A stretch of DNA of 52,056 nucleotides from a virus (IMGVR_UViG_3300048592_000456:1-52056); one strand, 5' to 3'; shown: positions 39,749 through 47,162, counted from the first letter of the stretch. Program-made: numbers and translations. Notes: generated from the sequence alone by a model not told the origin.

Positions 39749-39824
39749 GAGCAGCGCATAGGTGGTGATCGTCGGGTCCTCCTGTCGGGTGGGTCGATGC
39801 GTCGATGGTGCGCCCGCCCGGGCG

Positions 39825-39851
39825 CCGGGACCACCCTGACGATGGTCCCGG
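39825..39851 (-). terminator. Hairpin in 120-base gap
   Basis: CCGGGACCA (39825-39833) pairs with TGGTCCCGG (39843-39851), a perfect 9-bp stem with a 9-base loop, between 39870 and the gene at 39748. No U-run. Likely ends or slows the transcript from cassette G. Confidence 0.6.
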
Positions 39852-39869
39852 CCGCCGGCGGTACCCGTC

Positions 39870-40421
39870 CTACTCGGCCTCGGTCCCCTCCGGCGCGACC
39901 CATCCGACGATGCCGGCGTGAGCCTTGCAGATGCGGCAGTGGACCGTGCCGTTGGCGATGGCGTACGCGTCCTCGTGGGACCCGACCACGATGCGCCGGG
40001 CGGACCGGTGGCCGCACGCGAGCGCGACCCGGCGGACCTTCTCCGTCGCCGTGGCGTCGGCCTCGGCCTTGCGGGTGGTGGACACCCACGGCTTGTGCGT
40101 CGCGGGGTCGAAGACGATGCCCTCGGCCTTCACGCGGTCCGCGAAGCACGGCGCCCACTCGAACCCGTGGTGCGTGCTCCAGCAGGACTCGCCCGACTCG
40201 TCATCGAGCCCGTCGTACGGCTCGCGGCAGAACCACGAGGCGGCGTCCGTGTCCATCGCCACGATGGCGTCAAGGAGGGTCGCGCCGTCGAACGTCGGCG
40301 GCTCGCCGCCGGGACCCTGCGTCCGGTCGTGCGACTTCGCGATGTCCCGGCACCCGGCCATGTGGACCTTGAAGTCCCCGCGGTGCTCGCGGACGAGGGT
40401 GACGGCGGTGGTTGCGGTCAT
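39870..40421 (-). CDS. Hypothetical protein behind cassette G
   Basis: This 183-residue protein's ATG 40421 follows GGAGAACCGACCG. HMAGCRDIAKSHDRTQ, WFCREPYDG...ESCWSTHHGFEWAPCF, RVALACGHRSARR and VHCRICKAHAG show several Cys/His groups. The last CGH...HCxxC could be a zinc knuckle. No known family recognised. Confidence 0.73.
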   Translation of the reverse strand: MTATTAVTLVREHRGDFKVHMAGCRDIAKSHDRTQGPGGEPPTFDGATLLDAIVAMDTDAASWFCREPYDGLDDESGESCWSTHHGFEWAPCFADRVKAEGIVFDPATHKPWVSTTRKAEADATATEKVRRVALACGHRSARRIVVGSHEDAYAIANGTVHCRICKAHAGIVGWVAPEGTEAE

Positions 40422-40479
40422 CGGTCGGTTCTCCGTCCGGCTGTGCGGCCGGGGCGCGTCGCGTCATCGCGATACCCGC

Positions 40480-40509
40480 ATGTTGGCACGTCCCGGTGGA
40501 CATGTCCAC
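40480..40509 (-). promoter_or_regulatory. Dyad-operator promoter cassette G
   Basis: Perfect palindrome GTGGACATGTCCAC (40496-40509), -35 TGGACA (40508-40503), -10 CAACAT (40485-40480), GTACC sites upstream at 3 and 24 bases (GGTACCGGTGC distal), leader hairpin 40452-40437. Confidence 0.78.
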
Positions 40510-40555
40510 TGGTACCCTTGGATGCACCGGTGGTACCGGTGCGGCCGCGCAACGC

Positions 40556-40762
40556 TCAGACGCCGTGGAGCCGGTGCAGCCGAGAGAGCATCCGCCGGAC
40601 CCGGTGGCGGTCCCGGCCGTTCCGGTGGTCGGCCGCGACGTGCTCCATGACCTCCTGCAACGTCGGCCGCCGCTTGCGGCGCTCGGTCACGACGATGACC
40701 CGGAGCGCCGTGATGTAGGCGGCTTGGATGGCCGGCGGGTCGATGGGCCGGTACGCGGTCAC
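40556..40762 (-). CDS. Small basic winged-helix-like protein
   Basis: This 68-residue protein starts at GTGA overlap. RPIDPPAIQAAYITALRVIVV is followed by RPTLQEVMEHVAADHR and DRHRVRRMLSRLHRL, a helix-turn-helix-like pattern with a basic recognition helix. DNA binding is inferred. It ends 47 bases before cassette G. Confidence 0.68.
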   Translation of the reverse strand: MTAYRPIDPPAIQAAYITALRVIVVTERRKRRPTLQEVMEHVAADHRNGRDRHRVRRMLSRLHRLHGV

Positions 40763-41421
40763 GCGTCCGCCCGCCCGATGCCGGCGTCGATGGCGCCGAC
40801 GATGGCGCCGACGATGCGAGCCCTGACGGCCGCGTCCCGGCGTCCCCAGTTCGGGGATGACCGGTACCACGTCACGCCCGGCCGGACGGTGTAGAGCACG
40901 AGCCCGCCGTCCCGGTCATGCCAGCCCAGCGTGGCCTCTCCGGCGAGCCACCGGGGTCCCTCATCCGGGCCGATGCGGAGCCGTGACGGCTCGACGTGGA
41001 TGCCGCGCGCCGGCCGGGCGGCTTGGTCCAGCGTCGGGTCCAGCAGCCAGCCCTCATCCGGTGCGCCGTCCTCCACGAAGGCGACCATGTGCAGTTCGCG
41101 CCCGGCGGTGAGCCCGCCACGGCCGACCACGGGCGTCTCAGGCAGCCCGAGGTCCACGTTCCACCCGTCCGCCGGCCGGGGTCGGGATGGCGGGTCGGGC
41201 CAGCCGAGCGCCCGCTGCTCGTCCGTCCACGCGGCCGAGGCGGGGTTGGCGACCCGGGTGGAGACGACCACCGGGTAGCCGCTGTACCCGTAGGCCCAGA
41301 GCGCCTCGCACGCGATGGCGACGCCGGCGATGCACGAGTTCGGCGCGTACCGGGTCAGCATGGCCGCCCGGCCCACGTCGAGGATGGCATCCATGACGAG
41401 CGTGATGGGCGCGTCCCTCAT
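40759..41421 (-). CDS. Transglutaminase/NAT-fold-like protein
   Basis: This 220-residue protein has a cysteine-first triad pattern: RYAPNSCIAGVAIACEAL (Cys30 at the start of a helix), GRELHMVAFVEDG (His111) and EGWLLDPTLDQA (Asp128), in the order C-H-D of the transglutaminase-like superfamily. Substrate unknown; phage members could be peptidases or amide transferases. ATGA-coupled on both sides. Confidence 0.7.
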   Translation of the reverse strand: MRDAPITLVMDAILDVGRAAMLTRYAPNSCIAGVAIACEALWAYGYSGYPVVVSTRVANPASAAWTDEQRALGWPDPPSRPRPADGWNVDLGLPETPVVGRGGLTAGRELHMVAFVEDGAPDEGWLLDPTLDQAARPARGIHVEPSRLRIGPDEGPRWLAGEATLGWHDRDGGLVLYTVRPGVTWYRSSPNWGRRDAAVRARIVGAIVGAIDAGIGRADA

Positions 41422-41783
41422 CCCAGCAGCGCCCGGACCACGGAGCGTGCGGCGCGCTCCGCGTCATCGACCGGCACGCCGGCGTCCGCAGCGAGCCGGT
41501 CGCGCATCTGCTCCGCGATGACGGCCGCCACGTGGTCCCGGCACGCGGACCGCCAGTCCGCGATGAGCAGATGGCGGGTCGCGCCGGCGCCGACCGTGCC
41601 GCCGCCGAAGCGGTCCCACTGCCCGATGAGCGTCCCGTCGAGGAACGCATCCCACCGGGTGCCGGTGCCTCCCCGGACCGGGTACGTGGTGCGCTGGAAC
41701 TGGAGCCCGGCCGGGTCGCGCCGCCGGGCCGGCATGGGGACGCCGTAGCGGTTGCGCTGCCGGCGTGGACGGAGCGTGGTCAT
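41418..41783 (-). CDS. Hypothetical basic protein
   Basis: This 121-residue protein has an Arg-rich start (RPRRQRNRYGVPMPARRRD), then FQRTTYPVRGGTGTRWDAFLDGTLIGQWDRFGG-type beta hairpins and a helical C-terminus (HVAAVIAEQMRDRLAA). The WDAFLDGTLIG run resembles a small beta-sheet domain. No family recognised. Neighbours coupled by ATGA. Confidence 0.7.
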   Translation of the reverse strand: MTTLRPRRQRNRYGVPMPARRRDPAGLQFQRTTYPVRGGTGTRWDAFLDGTLIGQWDRFGGGTVGAGATRHLLIADWRSACRDHVAAVIAEQMRDRLAADAGVPVDDAERAARSVVRALLG

Positions 41784-42190
41784 CGGTAGAGCCTCCCTTC
41801 GGCCGCGAGCACGGCGCGGCGCCGGTCATCCCCGAACGGGTCCGCGACCTGTCCGCGGTTCCACGTGATGGAGTGGCATGGTGAGAGGTAGCCGTGGTCG
41901 CAGCAGCGCACCGGCGACCGGAGCCCGACCGACACGCCGTCGCCCGGGAGCCCCTGCACGTGCGGCGCCGGGCACGGCCGGCTCTCGGCCATGACCCGCC
42001 GCTCCTGCCGGACCTCATCCGCGAGCGCCGCCATCCGGGCGTCGATGGTCCGCAGCGCTGCCTCCCACCCGGCCCGGTGCTGCTCGTACGCCTCACGGTT
42101 CGGGAAGTCCCGGATGTTGGGCGCCATGTCCTCGACGCGGACGCGCTCGCGCTGGAGCCGGAGGGTCTGGGTGTACGCGCTCTCGGTCAC
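41780..42190 (-). CDS. Coiled-coil hypothetical protein with Cys motif
   Basis: This 136-residue protein, GTG start. A long charged helix (residues 1-70: RLQRERVRVEDM, YEQHRAGWEAALRTIDARMAAL) is followed by CPAPHVQG, RCCDHGYLSPCHS, a Cys/His cluster. No family recognised. Confidence 0.7.
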   Translation of the reverse strand: MTESAYTQTLRLQRERVRVEDMAPNIRDFPNREAYEQHRAGWEAALRTIDARMAALADEVRQERRVMAESRPCPAPHVQGLPGDGVSVGLRSPVRCCDHGYLSPCHSITWNRGQVADPFGDDRRRAVLAAEGRLYR

Positions 42191-42567
42191 GCGAGGGTCC
42201 CGGCGATGGTCACGCCCTCGGGCAGCAGCCCGGCCTCCGGCTCGCGGACGATGATGGTGAGGCCGCGGTCAGACCCGCACACGATGGAGTGGACCACGAG
42301 GATGCTGGCCGCCGGCTGGTCCACGAGCGCCAGCACGCCCTCGGGGTTGGTCCACGGCGCGCCCGACCGAAGCTCAGCCCGACCGCGGCGCATGTCGAGC
42401 AGGACCACGGAGTCCTTCGACCCCTCGTCCCAGCAGACGGTCCAGCGGCGCGGCCCGGTGTACGCCTCCATGCGGATGAGGCGGCCGCGGTAGGCCGGGA
42501 AGGTCGCCCGGATGAGCGCCTTCACGGCGGGGTTGGAGCGAGAGAGCGGGGTCTGGGTGGGGAGCAT
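42187..42567 (-). CDS. First leftward gene behind cassette H
   Basis: This 126-residue protein's ATG 42567 follows GGAGGACCCGAC. KALIRATFPAYRGRLIRM then RWTVCWDEGSKDSVVLLDM, ASILVVHSIVCGS and GLTIIVREPEAG form an alternating beta/alpha pattern. No family recognised. It heads a five-gene coupled run that ends at 40556. Confidence 0.75.
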   Translation of the reverse strand: MLPTQTPLSRSNPAVKALIRATFPAYRGRLIRMEAYTGPRRWTVCWDEGSKDSVVLLDMRRGRAELRSGAPWTNPEGVLALVDQPAASILVVHSIVCGSDRGLTIIVREPEAGLLPEGVTIAGTLA

Positions 42568-42627
42568 GTCGGGTCCTCCTTCTCCGGCTGTCCGGCCGGG
42601 GCGGTCCGCCGTGTTGGCGATGACCGC

Positions 42628-42657
42628 ATCTTGCGCCGTCGTGGTGGACATGTCAAC
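42628..42657 (-). promoter_or_regulatory. Dyad-operator promoter cassette H
   Basis: GTGGACATGTCAAC (42644-42657), -35 TTGACA (42656-42651), 17-base spacer, -10 CAAGAT (42633-42628); spacer and -10 match cassette E. Two GGTACC sites lie upstream within 22 bases. Leader hairpin 42599-42584. The plus-strand gene at 42796 diverges from the same block. Confidence 0.8.
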
Positions 42658-42795
42658 CGGTCAAGGATGGTACCGTGGTACCGACGCACCACCGGACCAT
42701 CGTCAGCATTGACGCCGGCGGCTCGACGCGGGAAGGTGGACGCGTCGCCAGCGAGGCGGCCCGACCCGGCCGGGAAGCCGGAGGGAGCGAACCCG

Positions 42796-43152
42796 ATGGA
42801 CATCAACGCAGCGGCGGCGCTCGTGCTCGCGGATACCGAGCACCCGTGCGTGTTCGGCCACTTCGACTGCGCGACCTACGAGGGTGGCGCGTGCTCCGGT
42901 GAGGCGGCCGCCGCCATCCACGCCCGCGGCATGAGCGGCATGGACGTGCAGGAGGCCGCCGAGGCGGTCCCGGCGCGCCGCTACTGCCACTGGTGCGGCG
43001 AGTGGGTCGGCTCCCACGGCGGGTACCACGGCGCCAGCGTGTGCGGTCGGACCTCGCCGTGCGACCGGTGCCTCATCCCCCTCGTCGGCGGGTACGACGG
43101 CCAGACGGGCCAGCGGGTCGAGACGCTCTGCGTCCGGTGCCGGACGGCGTGA
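42796..43152 (+). CDS. Zinc-ribbon protein on the plus strand
   Basis: This 118-residue protein has CVFGHFDCATYEGGACSG, then RRYCHWCGEWVGSHGGYHG, SVCGRTSPCDRCLIP and LCVRCRTA, eight or more Cys for zinc. The ATG follows GGAGGGAGCGAACCCG and the shared CCGGC-N6-GCCGG hairpin (42766-42781). A weak TTGACG at 42709-42714 is the best -35 seen. Divergent from the gene at 42567 and closed by a perfect hairpin. Confidence 0.75.
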   Translation: MDINAAAALVLADTEHPCVFGHFDCATYEGGACSGEAAAAIHARGMSGMDVQEAAEAVPARRYCHWCGEWVGSHGGYHGASVCGRTSPCDRCLIPLVGGYDGQTGQRVETLCVRCRTA

Positions 43153-43161
43153 CCGGGCGCA

Positions 43162-43201
43162 TCGGGGAGGGGCGGACGGGCGTGACCGGAGCCCTCCCCG
43201 A
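43162..43201. terminator. Bidirectional terminator between convergent genes
   Basis: TCGGGGAGGG (43162-43171) pairs perfectly with CCCTCCCCGA (43192-43201), loop 20 bases, between the plus-strand gene end (43152) and the end of the leftward late run (43205). Same 10-bp design as 16317-16345. Confidence 0.82.
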
Positions 43202-43204
43202 CGC

Positions 43205-44152
43205 CTACATCGCGCGGCCGATGGCCTCCGCGGCATCCGCCGCGCCACCGCCGGCGTAGACCACCCGCACGACCTCGCGGCGCGCGAGCCGGACCCCGGT
43301 CGGGTCCACGAGCGCCATGCGCACGGTGTCCATGAGTCGCCCCGGCTCATCCACCTGTAGCCCGACGTGGGCGAGGTCCCAGAACCGCATCCCGTGACGG
43401 ACGTGCCGCCGGTACCGCGGGGAGTTGAGCAGGACCACGGGCCGGTCCGTCGCTGCCCACTCGAACAGGGCGGACGTGTTGTCGGCCACGAGCACGTCAG
43501 CGCGGCGCGCCACGTCATCGAGGGACGCGACCGGCTCGATGCCCACGCGCTCGTACTGCCGGGCGAACTCGTCGCCCCAGCGGGGATGCCAGTGCCCGAT
43601 GACCCGGTACCGCTCCGCGAGCGCCGGCAGGGCGCCCCGGAAGTCGCGCCACGCGCTGCCCGTCTCCGGCACGAGCCCGCAGGGCCAGTGGAACGTGACC
43701 GCGACGGTGCGCTCATCGTCCGGCACCCGGGCCGGGAGCGGCTTGACGTTCCCGACCATCGCCACGGCGGCCTCCGGGTACGCGGCGCGCCACCGGGCGG
43801 CCGGGTCGGCGCCCGGGACCACGAACAGCCGCACGTCGCCCATGCCCGGCGCGCCGGCATAGGACGGGTTGCCGGCGGACCGCCGGTCGCCGTGGTAGGA
43901 CTGGCCGGCGCCGTGCTGCATGAGCACGAAGGGACCGTACCCCAGCCGCCGCGCCCGGAACAGGTCGAACCACCCGGCGACGATGGCCGGCCCCTGACCG
44001 CGCTGGACGGGCCGAGCGCCGCGTTCGGCGGCCTCCGGGTGTCGCAACAGGTCCCGGTCGGTCTGGAGCCGTCCCGGGCCGCCCAGCGCGTCCCAGACGG
44101 GCAGGATGTGGGCGAGGTAGTGGCGCCGGGAGGCGATGGCCGTCAGGTCCAC
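43205..44152 (-). CDS. CDP-glycerol glycerophosphotransferase-like (TagF-type) GT-B protein
   Basis: This 315-residue protein contains YGPFVLMQHGAGQSYHGD and later VLVADNTSALFEWAATDRPVVLLN then RYRRH, the GT-B signature (H-G and the D-N-S-E donor site) of the Glyphos_transf family that builds wall teichoic acid or similar glycerol-phosphate polymers. TagF-type enzymes are longer, so this is a compact form. GTG 44152, 2 bases past the previous stop. Last gene of the late run; it may decorate host surface glycans or the virion. Confidence 0.78.
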   Translation of the reverse strand: MDLTAIASRRHYLAHILPVWDALGGPGRLQTDRDLLRHPEAAERGARPVQRGQGPAIVAGWFDLFRARRLGYGPFVLMQHGAGQSYHGDRRSAGNPSYAGAPGMGDVRLFVVPGADPAARWRAAYPEAAVAMVGNVKPLPARVPDDERTVAVTFHWPCGLVPETGSAWRDFRGALPALAERYRVIGHWHPRWGDEFARQYERVGIEPVASLDDVARRADVLVADNTSALFEWAATDRPVVLLNSPRYRRHVRHGMRFWDLAHVGLQVDEPGRLMDTVRMALVDPTGVRLARREVVRVVYAGGGAADAAEAIGRAM

Positions 44153-44154
44153 GG

Positions 44155-44808
44155 TCAGACCGGCTCCCACGCCTGCGTCAGATGCTCCGGCCACGCCCGG
44201 GACGGCGCGTAGCCCATGGCCGCGAGCACCGGCCCGTACCGGCCCTCCCAATCCTCCAGCACGATGATGGGGCGGTCCCGGTCGATGGTCCGGGCGGCGC
44301 CGCGGAGAAGCTCGGCCTCGTGCCACTCGACATCAGCCTTGATGAGCGCGACGTGGTGGAGGTCCATCCTGTCCACGGTGTCCGTGTGCGCGTCGAAGGC
44401 GACCATCCCGGGCTGCGGGTACGGGTCCGTCGCGACCACGGCCGCGTGCCCGCGGTTGGCGTCCTCGTAGGCCATCGAGACGGTGCCCACGTGGTCCGAC
44501 AGGGCGACCGGGTGGATGGTCACGTTGGGCAGATGCGCCGTGTTCATCCGGAGCAGCCGGAGGTTGCCGGGCATCGGCTCGAACGCGTGGACGTGGACGG
44601 GCAGGTTCTCCGCGAGCGGCACGGCGTAGGTGCCAATCATCGCGCCGGCGTCGATGACGAGCCCGCCGGACCGGAGCCGCGGGTGCTCCACGAGCCACTG
44701 CACGATGGCCGACTCCCACCACGTGCCGCGCGCCATGTGGTCCGACACGTAGTCGGGCGAGGGGTGGACGTGGAACAGCCGGCCGCCGACCCGCACGGAC
44801 CGGCTCAC
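44155..44808 (-). CDS. FkbM-family methyltransferase
   Basis: This 217-residue SAM methyltransferase has motif I VIDAGAMIGTYAVPLAE, HAFEPMPGNLRLLRMN after it, VALSDHVG, and LIKADVEWHEAELLRGA, the usual FkbM order. FkbM enzymes O-methylate sugars or similar hydroxyls. GTGA overlap with the next methyltransferase suggests the pair acts in one pathway. Confidence 0.87.
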   Translation of the reverse strand: MSRSVRVGGRLFHVHPSPDYVSDHMARGTWWESAIVQWLVEHPRLRSGGLVIDAGAMIGTYAVPLAENLPVHVHAFEPMPGNLRLLRMNTAHLPNVTIHPVALSDHVGTVSMAYEDANRGHAAVVATDPYPQPGMVAFDAHTDTVDRMDLHHVALIKADVEWHEAELLRGAARTIDRDRPIIVLEDWEGRYGPVLAAMGYAPSRAWPEHLTQAWEPV

Positions 44809-45404
44809 CGCTTTCGGGCCGCCCACGACTTGTCCACGGCCGGGAGGATGTCCCACTCGCCGGACGGCAGGAGCACGTCACGGACCACGCGCGCCACGTC
44901 TGTATCGTCCGTGAGGTCATCCCCGAGGTAGTCGTGCAGCACGAGCACGCCGCCCGGGTCGATGCGCGGACCCCAGACGGTCACGTCGGTCAGGACGTGG
45001 CGGTAGGAGTGGTCGCCGTCGATGAATGCCATCCCGACCGGGTTCACGATGAGCGGCGCGGCGATGGCGGACAGGGTGCGCAGGGCGATGACCGGCCATC
45101 CGTGCTCGTCCATGTTCACGCGGAACCGGGCGAGCGCGAGGCGCTGGCGCTCGGCGTGCGCGTGGTCCCGCTCATCCGGCCGCGGGTCCGGCCACGGGTC
45201 GATGCAGACAACCCGGGCGCCCATCCCCGACGCGGCGCCGTACGCGAGCGCGAGGGTGGACGCGCCGACGTAGGACCCGACCTCGATGATGACCCGGGAC
45301 CCGGGCACGGCGGCCGCGTGGTCCGCGAGCATCGTCGCCTCGCGGCTGGAGTGGAGCCCGCCGAGCGTCAGCAGCGACGGCGGGAAACGCATCTGCACGG
45401 TCAC
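44805..45404 (-). CDS. Class I SAM methyltransferase (Methyltransf_24/CmcI-like)
   Basis: This 199-residue protein has VIIEVGSYVGASTLALAYG (motif I), VVCIDPWPD, MAFIDGDHSYRHVLTDV (acidic motif with the DGDHSY signature of Methyltransf_24) and GGVLVLHDYLGDD. This family methylates sugars and cephalosporin-like substrates. GTG 45404 in GTGA overlap with the glycosyltransferase fusion. Confidence 0.87.
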   Translation of the reverse strand: MTVQMRFPPSLLTLGGLHSSREATMLADHAAAVPGSRVIIEVGSYVGASTLALAYGAASGMGARVVCIDPWPDPRPDERDHAHAERQRLALARFRVNMDEHGWPVIALRTLSAIAAPLIVNPVGMAFIDGDHSYRHVLTDVTVWGPRIDPGGVLVLHDYLGDDLTDDTDVARVVRDVLLPSGEWDILPAVDKSWAARKR

Positions 45405-46735
45405 CAGCGCTTGTCCTCCGGGAGCCACGAACCGGCCCAATGGTGGGCGCCGAACGCCCACGGCTGTTCCTCGTCGTGCCGGCGCGCGCGGTGCGTCCGG
45501 GCCTGAGTGTAGTGGTACGGGTAGAAGGCCCCGGGCGGCAGGAGCAGCACGTCGGCGCGCCACGGCAGGACCGTCGTGAGCACGCCCGGGCCGGTCGCCT
45601 CCGGGATGTCCTCCACGCCGGCCGTGAGGCGCGAGACGGCCACGTCGATGCACTCGCGGATGGCCGGGTGCGCCGGCGCCGCGCCGATGACCGCGTTGGG
45701 CACGCGCCGGGCGTCCTCCCATGCCGCGAATGCCGACAGGGGCAGCAGCGCGTCCAGCGGGCGGTACGGCTCCACGTCGCTGTCCACGTAGACGCCGCCC
45801 TCGTTCCAGAGCGCCTCCAGCCGCACGAGGTCGGCCAGTTGCGCGCCATGGCGGACGCGGTGCCAGTGGGGGGACGTGAGGGGGAACCGGGCCGGGTCGA
45901 TGGGGTCGCGCCACGTGCGGAACTCCCACCCGGGATGGAGCCGCTGCCACGCGTCCCACCACGCCTCAACCTGCGCCGATGTTTCACGTGGAACGGTCCG
46001 GTGGAGGATGCGCGGGATGCCGGCGCCCGACGTGTCCACCGCCGGCGACGCCTCCGACCGGATGGCCCGGACGGCCTCGGCGTTGCCGCGGACCGCGAGG
46101 TAGCGGGCGGCCCGGGCGCGGTTCCGGTTGTGCGACGGCGTGCCCCGCTTGCCCTCCGGCGCGGTCGCGTGCCAGAGGTGCCAGAGGTCCCCGTCGATGC
46201 GGGCGATGGGCGGCCCGAACGTCTCGCACAGGACCGCGAAGGCGTTGTCCTCGAAGCCCCACCCGACGAACGCCTCATCGAAGCCGCCGGTGGCCTCCCA
46301 GAGCGGCCGCGGGACGGCGATGACGCTGCTCACCATGTCCCGGTAGGTCCGGGCCACGTGCCGCTCCCACGAGCCCGCGTAGCCCGCCATGACGCGCTGG
46401 CTGCCGGTCCGGTTCAGGTCCTTGCGGACGGTGTACGGCATGACCATGCCGCCGGTCATCAGCGCGCGCTCGACGGCCGCACGGGTCCGCGCCGGGTCGC
46501 AGATGACATCGGAGTCGATGATGACCGCCGCGTCCCACTCGCCGGCGTTCCGGGCGGCCCGGTTGATGGCGAGCGAGCGGTTGAAGAGCCCATCGCCGGC
46601 AGGGTGGTGCCCCTCCACGATGGGCCAGTCGGGGAAGTGCCGGGACCACCAGTCCCGGCACCATGCCCAGAGCGCATCCCGGTCGGGTTGGCCGTCGCGC
46701 CGGGGGACCAGCACGACGGTCCGGGTCGCCGTCAC
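45401..46735 (-). CDS. Two-domain glycosyltransferase (GT2-like plus GT32-like)
   Basis: This 444-residue protein's N-terminal half has AAVIIDSDVICDP (DSD 74-76) and GGFDEAFVGWGFEDNAFA (150-167), the pattern of GT2/galactosyltransferase-like domains. From 240, IPRILHRTVPRE, LRHPGW-like region, LADLVRLEALWNEGGVYVDSDVEPY (DSD 318-320) is the DXD domain of GT32-type glycosyltransferases. Two active sites in one chain suggest sequential sugar addition. GTGA overlap with the holin-like gene. Confidence 0.85.
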   Translation of the reverse strand: MTATRTVVLVPRRDGQPDRDALWAWCRDWWSRHFPDWPIVEGHHPAGDGLFNRSLAINRAARNAGEWDAAVIIDSDVICDPARTRAAVERALMTGGMVMPYTVRKDLNRTGSQRVMAGYAGSWERHVARTYRDMVSSVIAVPRPLWEATGGFDEAFVGWGFEDNAFAVLCETFGPPIARIDGDLWHLWHATAPEGKRGTPSHNRNRARAARYLAVRGNAEAVRAIRSEASPAVDTSGAGIPRILHRTVPRETSAQVEAWWDAWQRLHPGWEFRTWRDPIDPARFPLTSPHWHRVRHGAQLADLVRLEALWNEGGVYVDSDVEPYRPLDALLPLSAFAAWEDARRVPNAVIGAAPAHPAIRECIDVAVSRLTAGVEDIPEATGPGVLTTVLPWRADVLLLPPGAFYPYHYTQARTHRARRHDEEQPWAFGAHHWAGSWLPEDKRW

Positions 46736-47043
46736 TTCGTGAGTCCGCCCTGCGTCACCTGATGGACGCCCACGGCTGCGGTCGCGCAGGTCAGCCACGC
46801 CACGAACACGACCAGCCCCTCATCCAGCGTGTCCACGCCGACCGCGATACCGGCCAGCAGGAACAGGACGGCCGAAGCGATGAAGGCGAGCGATGCGCCG
46901 GTCACGCGAGCGGCGACGGCCGGGAACGTCCGGAGGATGAGCGCCACGAGCCCCGTGATGATGGTCGCTGCCACGCCAGCCCCGGCGGCCGTGAGCAGGA
47001 TGGCGAACGTCAGGTTATCCGGGGTCGGGTCGATGGGGGTCAT
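46732..47043 (-). CDS. Three-span holin-like membrane protein
   Basis: This 103-residue protein has three hydrophobic spans (about residues 12-35, 48-69, 76-96) and a short polar C-terminus, the class I holin form. ATGA-coupled to the small acidic gene. It would make the membrane lesion for lysis, though several other small membrane proteins here compete for this role. Confidence 0.6.
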   Translation of the reverse strand: MTPIDPTPDNLTFAILLTAAGAGVAATIITGLVALILRTFPAVAARVTGASLAFIASAVLFLLAGIAVGVDTLDEGLVVFVAWLTCATAAVGVHQVTQGGLTK

Positions 47044-47162
47044 CCGTTGTCCTCCTGCGCCGGCTCATCCGGCTCATCATCGGGCGCCGGCACGGGTCCG
47101 TCCCGGAAGTCGGGCGGCTCATCGTCCGGCGTGGTCACGACGGGCGGGCGCTCGTCGCTCAT
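47040..47162 (-). CDS. Acidic Pro-rich 40-residue protein
   Basis: The protein DERPPVVTTPDDEPPDFRDG...EPDEPAQEDNG is nearly all Asp, Glu and Pro and disordered. Its ATGA overlaps on both sides show it is translated with the lysis genes. Function unknown; possible tether or timing factor. Confidence 0.6.
   Translation of the reverse strand: MSDERPPVVTTPDDEPPDFRDGPVPAPDDEPDEPAQEDNG

Noticed and set aside
15343-42657. The repeated cassettes as a CRISPR array or transposon ends
   Set aside because: Spacing is kilobases and irregular, each copy is tied to a gene start, and no cas, transposase or target duplication is seen.
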